Shown here piece by piece: positions 31,312 through 39,654 of a stretch of 64,000 nt of DNA. The first letter of the stretch is position 1. Every line of letters starts with the position of its first letter. Below the pieces are notes generated by a model. That model was not told where the DNA came from. It ran no database searches and saw nothing but the letters and a program-made list of their open reading frames with translations. The position numbers and the translations under genes were made by a program. Origin of the DNA: Floccifex porci (lineage in GTDB: Bacteria; Bacillota_I; Bacilli_A; Erysipelotrichales; Erysipelotrichaceae); NCBI RefSeq assembly GCF_009696175.1, contig NZ_VUMM01000002.1, forward strand, positions 1-64,000, given 5' to 3'.

Positions 31312-32032
31312 TATATTGTTTTAAATATTCATTTACGGAACGAGTCATTTCCTTTGAAAAATCACTGTTGTATTTTCTTTTACAGAAAGCCTGCATCCAG
31401 GCATTATAATCTCCAGATCGACAATTCTTTTTAAACATTTCAAATAAATTGTTTTCATTCCATTCAGGATATGTATTCTCATGTACCAGATATTTCAGAT
31501 CCACACGTTCTGGCTTTTTTCGATTGATTTGAGAAAGAACCGGATATCCAAAGACCAGCATACAGGCAGGAAACACATACTCTGGCAAATGCAGCAATTC
31601 TCTTTGTGTTTCAATATTTTCCATGATATCACCAATATAACACGATCCAATACCATAACTGTGAGCCGCTACCACAGCGTTTTGTGCAGCAATACAGGCA
31701 TCATTGACAGCCAGCATTAAATCACCAGTCCCCGGTTTTCTTGGCTTACAATCGGAATACTTAAACGTATCGTACCATTTTTTACAATCTGCACAAAAAA
31801 TCAGTACTAGTTTTCCCTGTTCAATAAAAGGCTGATGATCACACGATTCACTTAACTGATGAAGCAGATCTTTATCTGTAATTCTTAAAATTGTATACAA
31901 TTGCTGGTTTCCAGCCGTTGGTGCCAAAGAAGAACTTAGTAATATTTCCCTTACAATTTCTTCTTCAATTTCCTTTTCTTCAAATACTCTTACACTTTTT
32001 CTCTCAAATAATTGTTGTATGACTTCATTCAT
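31307..32032 (-). CDS. Nitroreductase-family flavoprotein
   Basis: 241 aa. FERKSVRVFEEKEIEEE and SSSLAPTAGNQQ form the FMN-phosphate site of the family; AVVAAHSYGIGSCYIGDI and ACMLVFGYP are conserved later blocks. It probably reduces a quinone or nitro compound with NAD(P)H; the physiological substrate is unknown. ATG 32032 follows AAGGGTGA. The C-terminal 50 residues (FKKNCRSGDYNAWMQAFCKRKY) match the longer two-cysteine subgroup. Confidence 0.88.
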   Translation of the reverse strand: MNEVIQQLFERKSVRVFEEKEIEEEIVREILLSSSLAPTAGNQQLYTILRITDKDLLHQLSESCDHQPFIEQGKLVLIFCADCKKWYDTFKYSDCKPRKPGTGDLMLAVNDACIAAQNAVVAAHSYGIGSCYIGDIMENIETQRELLHLPEYVFPACMLVFGYPVLSQINRKKPERVDLKYLVHENTYPEWNENNLFEMFKKNCRSGDYNAWMQAFCKRKYNSDFSKEMTRSVNEYLKQYK

Positions 32033-32091
32033 AAAATCACCCTTTTTTATCATAAACGAATTGATATAAAAATGAAATACGTTAAAATTGA

Positions 32092-32294
32092 AATGAAAAA
32101 CAATTATCCAATCATCTAGGTATTCCTTTACAAGAAGATATTACCCTTCTATCCACTTTAAAAGTTTTGAAGTCAACAAAAAAACTGGCTGCAATCGAAA
32201 AAAAGAGACCATTATTATGAGAACAGCATTACGTGAACACATTTTACAAGTTAAAGATGCATTGGATATTGAAACGATAAGGAGGAACACATGA
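32092..32294 (+). pseudogene. Gene remnants before the oxidoreductase
   Basis: Two abutting short reading frames. The first (32092-32220, no start codon) encodes a C-terminus-like stretch NHLGIPLQEDITLLSTLKVL. The second (ATG 32217 to TGA 32294, 25 aa, MRTALREHILQVKDALDIET) is coupled by ATGA to the first and again to the oxidoreductase start. I do not recognise the family. It could be a decayed gene with a frameshift, or a short leader peptide coupling translation of the next gene. Confidence 0.3.
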
Positions 32295-33271
32295 AAACAT
32301 TTAACTGGGCTACATTAGGATGTGGAGTCATTGCCAACCAGCTGGCGCAGGCTTTACAGGCACAAGGAAGAAACTTATATAGCGTAGCCAATCGTACACA
32401 TGAAAAGGCCATTGAATTTGCGAAAAAATATAATATTGAAAAAGTTTATGATTCCATTGATGAAGTGTTTGAAGATGAAAAGGTTGACATCATTTACATT
32501 TCAACTCCACATAATACTCATATTCAATATTTAAGAAAAGCATTAAAAGCAAAGAAACATGTACTATGTGAAAAATCCATTACTTTAAATGACAAAGAAT
32601 TGGAAGAAGCCATTCAGCTGGCAAAAGAAAACGATGTGATTCTAGCGGAAGCTATGACGATCTATCATATGCCTATCTATAGAGAATTAAAGAATAAAGC
32701 TTGTCAATTAGGAGATCTGAAAATGATTCAGACCAATTTTGGAAGCTATAAAGAATACAACATGAACAATCGTTTCTTTAATCCAAATTTAGCGGGTGGA
32801 GCCTTACTGGATATCGGTGTCTATTCTTTATCTTTGATGCGTTATTTTATGTCTTCCTGTCCAGATCAAATACTGTCACAAGTAAAAATGGCTCCCAGTG
32901 GTGTAGATGAACAAGTGGGAATCCTCTTAACAAATCCAGATGGCCAAATGGCGACCATCACACTGACTCTACATGCCAAACAACCAAAAAGAGCTATGTT
33001 AGCCTATGATAAAGGATATATTGAAATTTATGAATATCCTAGAGGACAAAAGGCAACGATTACGTATACCGAAGATAATCATCAGGAAATCATAGAATGT
33101 GGTTCTACCGATAAGGCCTTACAGTATGAAGTATTGGATATGGAAGATGCGATTTTAAATGGAAAGGAATCTATGCATCTGGATTATAGTAAAGATGTTA
33201 TGAAAATTATGAGTGATCTTCGCAGATCTTGGAATTTTAAGTATCCGGAGGAGAAAGAAAATGGAATATAA
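32291..33271 (+). CDS. Gfo/Idh/MocA-family oxidoreductase
   Basis: 326 aa. The N-terminal Rossmann fold has GCGVIANQLAQAL, then IDIIYISTPHNTH and the catalytic-lysine block VLCEKSITLN. The C-terminal alpha/beta domain contains GGALLDIGVYSLSLMRYF. It resembles dihydrodiol/sugar dehydrogenases acting on a cyclic polyol or glycoside. AAGGAGGAACAC gives a strong start. The next gene overlaps by 11 bases, forming a two-gene unit. Confidence 0.9.
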   Translation: MKTFNWATLGCGVIANQLAQALQAQGRNLYSVANRTHEKAIEFAKKYNIEKVYDSIDEVFEDEKVDIIYISTPHNTHIQYLRKALKAKKHVLCEKSITLNDKELEEAIQLAKENDVILAEAMTIYHMPIYRELKNKACQLGDLKMIQTNFGSYKEYNMNNRFFNPNLAGGALLDIGVYSLSLMRYFMSSCPDQILSQVKMAPSGVDEQVGILLTNPDGQMATITLTLHAKQPKRAMLAYDKGYIEIYEYPRGQKATITYTEDNHQEIIECGSTDKALQYEVLDMEDAILNGKESMHLDYSKDVMKIMSDLRRSWNFKYPEEKENGI

Positions 33272-33680
33272 ACGATTTGAAAATACAATAATTGCTCGTA
33301 TTGATAAAAATGAAGAAATATTAGAACAGGTTAAAACCATTGCACTTAAAGAAAATATAAAATTAGCTTCCATTCAGGCATTGGGAGCCATCAATGATTT
33401 TACAGTGGGTGTATTCAAAGTGGATGAAAAGAAATATTATGCCAATTCATTTCAGGGAAATTATGAAATCGTATCTTTAACAGGAACCATTAATACAATG
33501 AATGATGAATATTACTGTCATCTTCATTTAAGTGCCGGAAACGAATCTGGACAGGTATTTGGAGGACATCTGAATAAAGCCGTCGTATCAGCAACCTGTG
33601 AAATGGTGATTCAAATCATTAACGGTAAAGTAGATCGTGTTTTTAATGAAGAAGTTGGATTGAATGTATTTAAATTTTAA
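33261..33680 (+). CDS. PPC-domain (DUF296) protein
   Basis: 139 aa, one PPC/DUF296 domain: ASIQALGAINDFTVGVF, YEIVSLTGTI, then HLHLSAGNESGQVFGGHLNKAVV with the conserved His pair and GGH. Bacterial stand-alone forms are trimeric and of unclear function; some bind metal. ATG 33261 follows GGAGGAGA; the longer in-frame reading lies inside the previous gene. Translation is probably coupled with the oxidoreductase. Confidence 0.88.
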   Translation: MEYKRFENTIIARIDKNEEILEQVKTIALKENIKLASIQALGAINDFTVGVFKVDEKKYYANSFQGNYEIVSLTGTINTMNDEYYCHLHLSAGNESGQVFGGHLNKAVVSATCEMVIQIINGKVDRVFNEEVGLNVFKF

Positions 33681-33706
33681 AATGGATAGAAATACTACCT
33701 GTAAAT

Positions 33707-33736
33707 AAATGGTACTAAACTCAATTAGTACCATTT
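33707..33736 (+). terminator. Terminator after the PPC-domain gene
   Basis: 12-bp stem AAATGGTACTAA / TTAGTACCATTT, loop ACTCAA, followed by more T. From here to 33876 I see no gene on either strand. Confidence 0.88.
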
Positions 33737-33876
33737 TTTGTATATTAAAAAAAAGAATAAATCACTAAACTGGAATCCAGTCGGTAACCTAAGTTCCACA
33801 AATGTTTATATAGTCTCCCATTCATTATTTATATATTCATTCCAAAATATCCCCTCTTGGTACAACGGCATCTGTT

Positions 33877-33958
33877 TTAATTAGACTGAGCAAAAGTAGT
33901 AATAGTAACAGTTAAAATTAGTGTAAAACAAAACATACATATATAGTATTTTTCTCAT
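33877..33958 (-). pseudogene. Remnant of a small secreted protein after blaR1-like gene
   Basis: ATG 33958 has CAGAGGAATAAA ahead and starts 1 base after the BlaR1-like stop. After MRK one base out of frame gives a clean signal-peptide-like stretch, YYICMFCFTLILTVTITTFA, ending in QSN and a stop. The in-frame reading is a 25-aa peptide with a Tyr-rich end. I read it as a decayed exported protein. Confidence 0.3.
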
Positions 33959-33959
33959 T

Positions 33960-35080
33960 TTATTCCTCTGTTTCATTAATAATAGGCAAATCCGAATATA
34001 ACTCATTATTAATATCGTCTATTTTCTTAAACTTTCCATTCACAAAAAGACTGTATGTGCCATCTTTATGTTTTAAAATAAAGCTTTCTTGTACAGAATC
34101 TGCAGGCTTTGTTGTATAATCATCAACCGGAGGAGGGTTGTAAGCCTCAAAAACAATACTATTCGTAGTAAAAGGAAGCAATAAAACCAAAAAAAGTAGA
34201 AGCCTATTTGAATTTTTTCTGTAATTTGAATTTAGTAAATAGTTAATACGATAAGATAAGACATTTTCATCATCTCCAATTAAAAAACTAGAGGAGATGG
34301 GTAATATATGAACAACCGTATGACTATTTTCAATCATAATTTTTTTAAGCTTAATCAGTACATCTGCATAATGGATCAACTGTTTCTTTGAATACTTCTT
34401 CGTAACCTGCTGATCAACTCACATTTCCAAAGCAAGTTGAATTTTTTTAGAAAACCAGTATACCGGTGGAAACCACCAATAAATAATCTTAATGAGATTG
34501 ACAATCTGTTTTATCAGGTTGTCATGATTTTTAATATGCTGCAGCTCATGTTTTATAATATCTTGAATTTCAGAATCATTAAGTTCTATTTTTGGAAGAA
34601 AATCACTTTTTTAAAACCAATGACCATGAAAGATTCAATATCTTCCGCAAACCATACAGAATAATTAAATTTAGGAGGGATCTCAATATAATCGGAAACA
34701 CATTTATGTACACTACTATCCTTCAGAATACTGAATATTAAATTGCATTTTCTAATATTCTGAATATATTGAATGAGTTGAACAAGTATTCCAATCCCCC
34801 AGATTAAACATAATAAATTCAAGACGGAAAAAGAAGCAGATAATTTGAAATTTAAAAAATCTCGTATATAATTCATTACCCACGGAAAAGGAACTGTAAT
34901 GGTAAATGCATATTCAAAAGGCAAAAGTAAACGAACAATAATGACAATAGCCAAGAGAATCATGACATCCATTCTTAAAAACCGAATTAAGTTTTTCTGT
35001 GCAATGAATAATTCAAATAATAGGATCAAAGCCGTACTCATGACTAAAGTAATAAATATTGATGAAACTGAAAACAACAT
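33960..35080 (-). pseudogene. BlaR1/MecR1-like antirepressor metallopeptidase, broken
   Basis: The N-terminal part (35080-34586) has four hydrophobic segments and ends in FMVIGFKKVIFF. One T is missing in a T run (34599-34602); restoring it gives VIFLPKIEL and then the M56 zinc motif HELQHIKNHDNLIK. A TGA at 34421-34419 then breaks the frame where family members have a CDE-like segment (LALEM-stop-VDQQV). The rest, 34379-33960, continues with KKYSKKQLIHYADVL, a transmembrane segment and a short extracellular tail. There is no penicillin-binding sensor domain. With two lesions it is very likely inactive. Confidence 0.75.
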
Positions 35081-35084
35081 GAGT

Positions 35085-35453
35085 TTACTCCTCTAATTCT
35101 TTGCACTTTTTTTCAATTAAAACCTGTAACTGTTTCAATTCATTTAAGTTTTTATTGCGATCAATCAAAGAAGATGTAAGATCAAAAGTACTATTATTCC
35201 CCAATAAAAATTGTAGATAATCAGCCTGTTTAACCACAGGTGAATAAAACCTTGTAAGTACAGTATTTGAGTATCCAATATCTTCTACCTTAATAAATTG
35301 CATCTTTAGTAAAGCTTTCAACACTTGTTGGACTGTATTCATGTTTAAAGACTCATTTTCATTACAAATCTGATTAGCTGATAATGGTAAATCCGAACCC
35401 CAAAGTACAGACATCACTTCATTCTGTCGTTTTGTGAGAAGTTTTATTTTCAT
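35085..35453 (-). CDS. BlaI/MecI-family transcriptional repressor
   Basis: 122 aa winged-helix protein: LTKRQNEVMSVLWGSDLPLSANQIC, then NMNTVQQVLKALLKMQFIKVE, the recognition part of BlaI/MecI/CopY proteins, and a C-terminal dimerisation helix. Such repressors are normally cut by the BlaR1 protease, which here is broken, so repression may be permanent. It ends 5 bases before the blaR1-like start. A TACAATAT repeat cluster lies upstream. Confidence 0.88.
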   Translation of the reverse strand: MKIKLLTKRQNEVMSVLWGSDLPLSANQICNENESLNMNTVQQVLKALLKMQFIKVEDIGYSNTVLTRFYSPVVKQADYLQFLLGNNSTFDLTSSLIDRNKNLNELKQLQVLIEKKCKELEE

Positions 35454-35502
35454 AATTAAGCTCTCCCTTCTTTATTAGATTGTGACCAAAACAGTAAAAA
35501 AT

Positions 35503-35556
35503 TACAATATTAATAATTTTAGATAATTAATATTGTATTTTTTTTACAATATCAAT
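35503..35556. promoter_or_regulatory. Candidate BlaI operator cluster
   Basis: TACAATATTAAT (35503-35514) and its exact inverse ATTAATATTGTA (35526-35537) are 11 bp apart. A third, near-identical TACAATATCAAT follows at 35545-35556. BlaI/MecI operators are TACA...TGTA dyads, so this divergent region is a good candidate. A TATAAT at 35562-35567 (plus) could serve the gene at 35614. Confidence 0.6.
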
Positions 35557-35613
35557 TAAAATATAATTAAAGATAACATTATCCATATATAAAATCATAA
35601 GGAGGTGACATAC

Positions 35614-35976
35614 ATGAAACAGAATAAATTTAAATGTATTGAATTTGATGATGATAATAATAGAATCAATATTCTAATTGGTGATAAAGGTTTTGTGAAC
35701 TACAAAGATATCGAAAAAGTATCTCTTTTAAATGAAGATGCTAAATTCAGAGGAAAAACTCAGCCTTTTGTACATCAGGTTTTAGGTGGTACAACGTTTT
35801 ATACCATATTCGGAGAACCAAGTTTCTATGTTGGATTAAAGATCGTTTTAAAAGATCATATAATAAAAGCTGCTTATATTTCAGATAGAACAACCAGATT
35901 CAATACAGATATTTATAAAGAAGATGTAAAAGAAGGAAACCTGATTAAACGTAAGATTGAAAAACGAATTTCATAA
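35614..35976 (+). CDS. Hypothetical protein divergent from blaI-like gene
   Basis: 120 aa soluble protein that I do not recognise. It is mixed alpha/beta, with CIEFDDDNNRINILIGDKGFVNY at the start and a KIVLKDHIIKAAYISDRTTRF strand-rich end. AAGGAGGTG gives a strong start at ATG 35614. The putative BlaI operators between it and the repressor suggest it is a target gene. It is intact and followed by a large terminator. Confidence 0.7.
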   Translation: MKQNKFKCIEFDDDNNRINILIGDKGFVNYKDIEKVSLLNEDAKFRGKTQPFVHQVLGGTTFYTIFGEPSFYVGLKIVLKDHIIKAAYISDRTTRFNTDIYKEDVKEGNLIKRKIEKRIS

Positions 35977-36008
35977 ATCATTTCTCCTGTAGTAAATATA
36001 TTACAAAA

Positions 36009-36052
36009 AATAAAGGAATGAACTCTTAATAAGTGGAGTCCATTCCTTTATT
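36009..36052 (+). terminator. Terminator after hypothetical gene
   Basis: Long stem AATAAAGGAATG-A-ACTC / GAGT-C-CATTCCTTTATT with one A-C mismatch, 10-nt loop, then ATTTCT. Confidence 0.82.
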
Positions 36053-36248
36053 ATTTCTCATTGAAGCCCGTGGTATGCAATGTTTCTTTTTCTGTCAACG
36101 ATTGTTTATTCATCATCCAAATCAAACGAGGAATGATAAATTCCAGTATTAAATTCTGATTCCTCCTTGCATCAAATTGTCCAATATATTTATTATAGCC
36201 ATCAATTAATAGTGTATAAATCGTATGTATGGTAACTTTTCCAAATAA
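36051..36248 (-). pseudogene. C-terminal remnant of an unknown protein
   Basis: An open frame of 65 codons without any plausible start, between a TAG at 36251-36249 and TAA at 36053-36051. It reads like a real C-terminus (IYTLLIDGYNKYIGQF, then LILEFIIPRLIWMMNKQSLT). No family recognised. It is in the gene-poor, decayed stretch 35977-36372, where I see nothing else besides the two terminators. Confidence 0.35.
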
Positions 36249-36341
36249 CTAATGTATTTGAATACACATTCCTTTTTAGATATCTAAATCTGATGATTTC
36301 AAAAAATACTATAAATGTCAAAAACAGAAATTTATTGAGAT

Positions 36342-36382
36342 AAAAAAATAAGAAACACTGGTGAGGTGTTTCTTATTTTTTT
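36342..36382 (-). terminator. Terminator of the sigma-54 PTS operon
   Basis: 17-bp perfect stem AAAAAAATAAGAAACAC / GTGTTTCTTATTTTTTT. The HAD gene stop codon lies within it. Confidence 0.9.
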
Positions 36383-37032
36383 ATATAGGCTTTTATTTTA
36401 TTATAAGCTTCCAGAAAATCATAAAATGTATCATCAGCCAGACTCTGATCAAATCCGTATCTATGATCAATATGGGCCATCACAAAGATTCCTGCATTCT
36501 TAGCTGCCTGAATGCCATAAGTCGAATCTTCCAGTACAATACAATTTTCTTTTTTTACATTCAGTTTATTCACTGTATATAAATATATTTCAGGATTGGG
36601 TTTACTTTCTTTAAAATCTCTTCCTGAAACAATACAATCAAAATAGGATTCTAAATTACAGTCCTTTAAAAACTTTTCAATATCTTCTTTAGGAGAGGAT
36701 GAAGCAATTGCTGTTTTTATATTGTCTTGTTTTAATTTTGGCAGGATATATTTAATATAGGGATTGATTAGATCATTATAATTGAAAATCAGTTTTTCAC
36801 TGGTTTCATGATAGAAATCCATAAATGCATCTTCGCTTAGATTTTCCTGATACCATTCTGTCATCAGTTTTTTCTGTAAAGAATAGGAAGAACCAACCAG
36901 TTTATGAATTTCATTCAATGAAACGTTTTTCCCATGAGATTGATAAAACCTTTCGACTTTATCCATGAATAAGGGCTCTGAGTCAACCAGAACCCCATCC
37001 ATGTCAAATATTACCGCTTTATTTTCAATCAT
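36373..37032 (-). CDS. HAD-family hydrolase, beta-phosphoglucomutase-like
   Basis: 219 aa subfamily I HAD. Motif I is VIFDMDGVLVDSE (D9 and D11), motif II is AIASSSP, and motifs III/IV are FKESKPNPEIY and VLEDSTYGIQAA. The four-helix cap (residues 18-85) selects the substrate. It is either a sugar phosphatase or a phosphomutase. It is the last gene of the deglycase PTS operon, 1 base after the SIS gene. The fused HAD domain at 59576-61033 has the same SG-DFK-SKP-PEIY block, so this subfamily is tied to these deglycase loci. Confidence 0.88.
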   Translation of the reverse strand: MIENKAVIFDMDGVLVDSEPLFMDKVERFYQSHGKNVSLNEIHKLVGSSYSLQKKLMTEWYQENLSEDAFMDFYHETSEKLIFNYNDLINPYIKYILPKLKQDNIKTAIASSSPKEDIEKFLKDCNLESYFDCIVSGRDFKESKPNPEIYLYTVNKLNVKKENCIVLEDSTYGIQAAKNAGIFVMAHIDHRYGFDQSLADDTFYDFLEAYNKIKAYIKK

Positions 37033-37033
37033 A

Positions 37034-38029
37034 TTAGTAATCTAATGCTTTATAGTAACGACGAATATCAATTGGGTGTTTTCTACATTCTTCTAAATGT
37101 ACATTTAATCTCATGAAAGCGGATCTCATTACAATTGGAGATAACATTCCTCTAAATTCATCACTGATTCCTTTTAATTCAAATTCTTTTGTATCAAATA
37201 CAGTCACTTTGCGACTTACACGATTCACGAATTTTTCAACTCTTTCCATTTCTGGACGAGTTTTATCTTCTCCTTTGATCAGAATAACTGGAATGTCTCT
37301 TTCAATAACTTCTAAAGTTCCATGGAAGAAGTTAGCTGCTGAAATTGGTCTTGTACGCATCCATTGCATTTCTTCCATGATACACATTCCATAACATACA
37401 GCCCAGTCTTCTAAGTTTCCAGATCCAACTAAATATGTGATTGGTTCATCACAGTATTGTTTTGCGTAAGCTTCCATCTGTGCATCAGCTTTTTTATACA
37501 CATTTACAACATTTTCAGGCATATTTTTCAATTCTGTCATAAATTGATCGTATTTATCAAATTGCCCTGCATTTTTCATAAATCTTAATGCCACAGAATA
37601 CCACCAGTAATATTCTCCACCAAATGTATTAACTAAATAATCCACTTTATCAGCTAATGGTGTATTTAATTTTTCTACGTATCCAATTACTCGAGCTCCA
37701 ATTTCATGTGCTTTGTCAACCGCAGCTTCAACTTCAACTGTATGCCCTGATAAAGAGGCAATGACAACAACTGAATCTTTTGTGAAGTTCGCATTTCCTT
37801 CATACATGAAATCCTGTGCATTTTCTAAATAAATTGGTAATGTACATCCCATTTGTTTAATGGTATGCATAATCTGTCCAGCATACAATAATGTTCCACC
37901 AATTCCAAATAAGAAGATATTTTTATATCCTTCTTCACAAATCTTATCTACGATTTTTTCTACTTCAGGAATTAAATTCACTCCATTTGTGTGTTCTGTT
38001 CTTACTCTGTTTTCATCAAAATTAAACAT
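37034..38029 (-). CDS. SIS-domain protein, fructosamine-6-phosphate deglycase-like (FrlB/GfrF type)
   Basis: 331 aa with two SIS domains (GIGGTLLYAG and IASLSGHTVEV in the first; VGSGNLEDWAV and the active-site-like FFHGTLEVIE in the second). This is the FrlB/GfrE/GfrF family, which splits 6-phosphorylated Amadori products into glucose 6-phosphate and an amino acid. The neighbouring mannose-type PTS and LevR-type regulator match the Gfr layout for glucoselysine/fructoselysine. The exact amino acid part cannot be predicted. AAAGGAAGG precedes the start. Confidence 0.82.
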   Translation of the reverse strand: MFNFDENRVRTEHTNGVNLIPEVEKIVDKICEEGYKNIFLFGIGGTLLYAGQIMHTIKQMGCTLPIYLENAQDFMYEGNANFTKDSVVVIASLSGHTVEVEAAVDKAHEIGARVIGYVEKLNTPLADKVDYLVNTFGGEYYWWYSVALRFMKNAGQFDKYDQFMTELKNMPENVVNVYKKADAQMEAYAKQYCDEPITYLVGSGNLEDWAVCYGMCIMEEMQWMRTRPISAANFFHGTLEVIERDIPVILIKGEDKTRPEMERVEKFVNRVSRKVTVFDTKEFELKGISDEFRGMLSPIVMRSAFMRLNVHLEECRKHPIDIRRYYKALDY

Positions 38030-38052
38030 ATATTTTTACCTTCCTTTTCTAT

Positions 38053-38889
38053 TTATCCTAAAATTCCAAATTGAGCACATACAATACCTAGAATTGCAGT
38101 CCCAATTAATAACCACATTACATTTACTTTCTTATTCATTAAGTAGTAGTAAATTCCCATAACAACTAAAGATAACATTCCTGGCAGAATTCCATCCAAT
38201 ACCCCTTGAATCAATGTAGCAGATTCTCCGGATCCAATCTGTAAAGGTGTCGTAACCGATACCAGTTCGTTTGTCATACCACCAATTACCATGGCTCCTA
38301 AAATACCAGCTGCGAACATAAATTTTTCCATCAATCCAGAAGATTGAATCTTTTCTAAATAATTGGCTCCTAATTCATATCCTTTCATCGCGCATAAATA
38401 ACGAAGCGCAAATGCTGGAACATTGAAGATCAAAAGGAATAGAATAGGTCCTAAAATATTTCCTGTGGCAGATAAAGAAGCTCCAATACCAACAGCTAAA
38501 ATACGAAGTGTTCCTAACAGCAGGGAATCTCCAATTCCACTTAAAGGTCCCATTAAAGCGGCTTTTACGGCATTGATCGAAGATGTATCAAAATCATCCT
38601 GCTGTGCATTCATTTCTTCCATTGCCAGAGTGATTCCACCAACAAAAGGAGAAACATGAGCCGTAATGTTGAAGAATTCCAAATTTCTTTGTAAAGCTTC
38701 TTTTAACCCTTCTTCATCGTCTTTATAAATCTTTTTCAATCCCTGGCTGATCATTGTACAGAATCCCATATGCATCTGTCTTTCATAGTGCCATGAGAAT
38801 TCCATTGGAAGAGAACGCCAGAACATAGTTTTTAAATCTTTTTTAGTGATTACACCATTTTCTTTAATTGGCTGATTAGAAGTCTTCAT
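38053..38889 (-). CDS. PTS mannose-family EIID component (system 1)
   Basis: 278 aa. A long N-terminal cytoplasmic part (MFWRSLPMEFSWHYERQMHMGFC) precedes the conserved GPLSGIGDSLLLGTLR amphipathic region, and three or four C-terminal membrane segments end in VCAQFGILG. It forms the channel with EIIC. The start lies within the EIIC end (14-base overlap) with AGGAGGT 8 bases ahead. Confidence 0.94.
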   Translation of the reverse strand: MKTSNQPIKENGVITKKDLKTMFWRSLPMEFSWHYERQMHMGFCTMISQGLKKIYKDDEEGLKEALQRNLEFFNITAHVSPFVGGITLAMEEMNAQQDDFDTSSINAVKAALMGPLSGIGDSLLLGTLRILAVGIGASLSATGNILGPILFLLIFNVPAFALRYLCAMKGYELGANYLEKIQSSGLMEKFMFAAGILGAMVIGGMTNELVSVTTPLQIGSGESATLIQGVLDGILPGMLSLVVMGIYYYLMNKKVNVMWLLIGTAILGIVCAQFGILG

Positions 38890-39640
38890 CGTCCATACCT
38901 CCTTGAACTGTTACCTGATTACTGTTTGTGAAGTCAATTTTAATAAGTGCTGCAATCACACCCAAGAATGCGATTCCAACAACAGGCACTCCAAAATAAG
39001 AGGACAATAAGAATCCTAAAAAGAAGAATGGAGCCACTTTTTTGTTCATGATCATACGTGCTAACATCGCAAACCCCATAGCTGGTAAAATTCCACATGC
39101 GATGGACAATCCACTTGTTACCACGGCAGGAATCGCATCCACAACTGCCTGCATTTGAGAAGATCCCAACCAGAATCCAAAGAATGTAATCAGGAACAAT
39201 ACTGTACATGTGATAAACCCTGTTCCCATGTGAATCATTGTGATTGCTTTTACATTTCCTTTTGCGGCAAATTTATCAGCAAGATTTCCCATCATAGGTC
39301 TTACAATTGAAAACAGTACATTATCAATAGCCTGAGCCAGTAAAGCAATTGGAAATGCCATTGTGAAGGCAATTTCAGCTCCACCACCTGTTGTAATCGC
39401 AAACGCTGTTCCCAATACACCACCAACAATTACGTTAGGTGGAATAAATGCTCCAACTGAATATTGTCCTAAAAACGCAAGTTCCAGAGCCGCTCCTACT
39501 TCCACTCCTAATTTCAGATCTCCTAAAACCAGTCCAACCAATGGTCCAAGAACAATTGGTCTTTGAATTAAATTTGTTCCGGTTGCCAGATCACATTTTC
39601 CAATAAATGCGATGCAACCCAATAATAATGCTTGTAACAT
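38876..39640 (-). CDS. PTS mannose-family EIIC component (system 1)
   Basis: 254 aa membrane protein of about eight segments, with GPLVGLVLGDLKLGVEVGAALELAFLG (the typical sorbose/mannose IIC signature) near residue 32. Its C-terminal tail, GGMDDEDF, repeats the tail of the cognate IIA (EDEMDEDF). It is co-translated with EIID. Confidence 0.94.
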   Translation of the reverse strand: MLQALLLGCIAFIGKCDLATGTNLIQRPIVLGPLVGLVLGDLKLGVEVGAALELAFLGQYSVGAFIPPNVIVGGVLGTAFAITTGGGAEIAFTMAFPIALLAQAIDNVLFSIVRPMMGNLADKFAAKGNVKAITMIHMGTGFITCTVLFLITFFGFWLGSSQMQAVVDAIPAVVTSGLSIACGILPAMGFAMLARMIMNKKVAPFFFLGFLLSSYFGVPVVGIAFLGVIAALIKIDFTNSNQVTVQGGMDDEDF

Positions 39641-39654
39641 TCTCTCTTTCCTTT

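Noticed and set aside
34419-34421. In-frame TGA in the BlaR1-like gene read as recoding (Trp or selenocysteine)
   Set aside because: TGA ends aroC and other intact genes here, no SECIS-like hairpin is evident, and a second lesion in the same gene points to decay.
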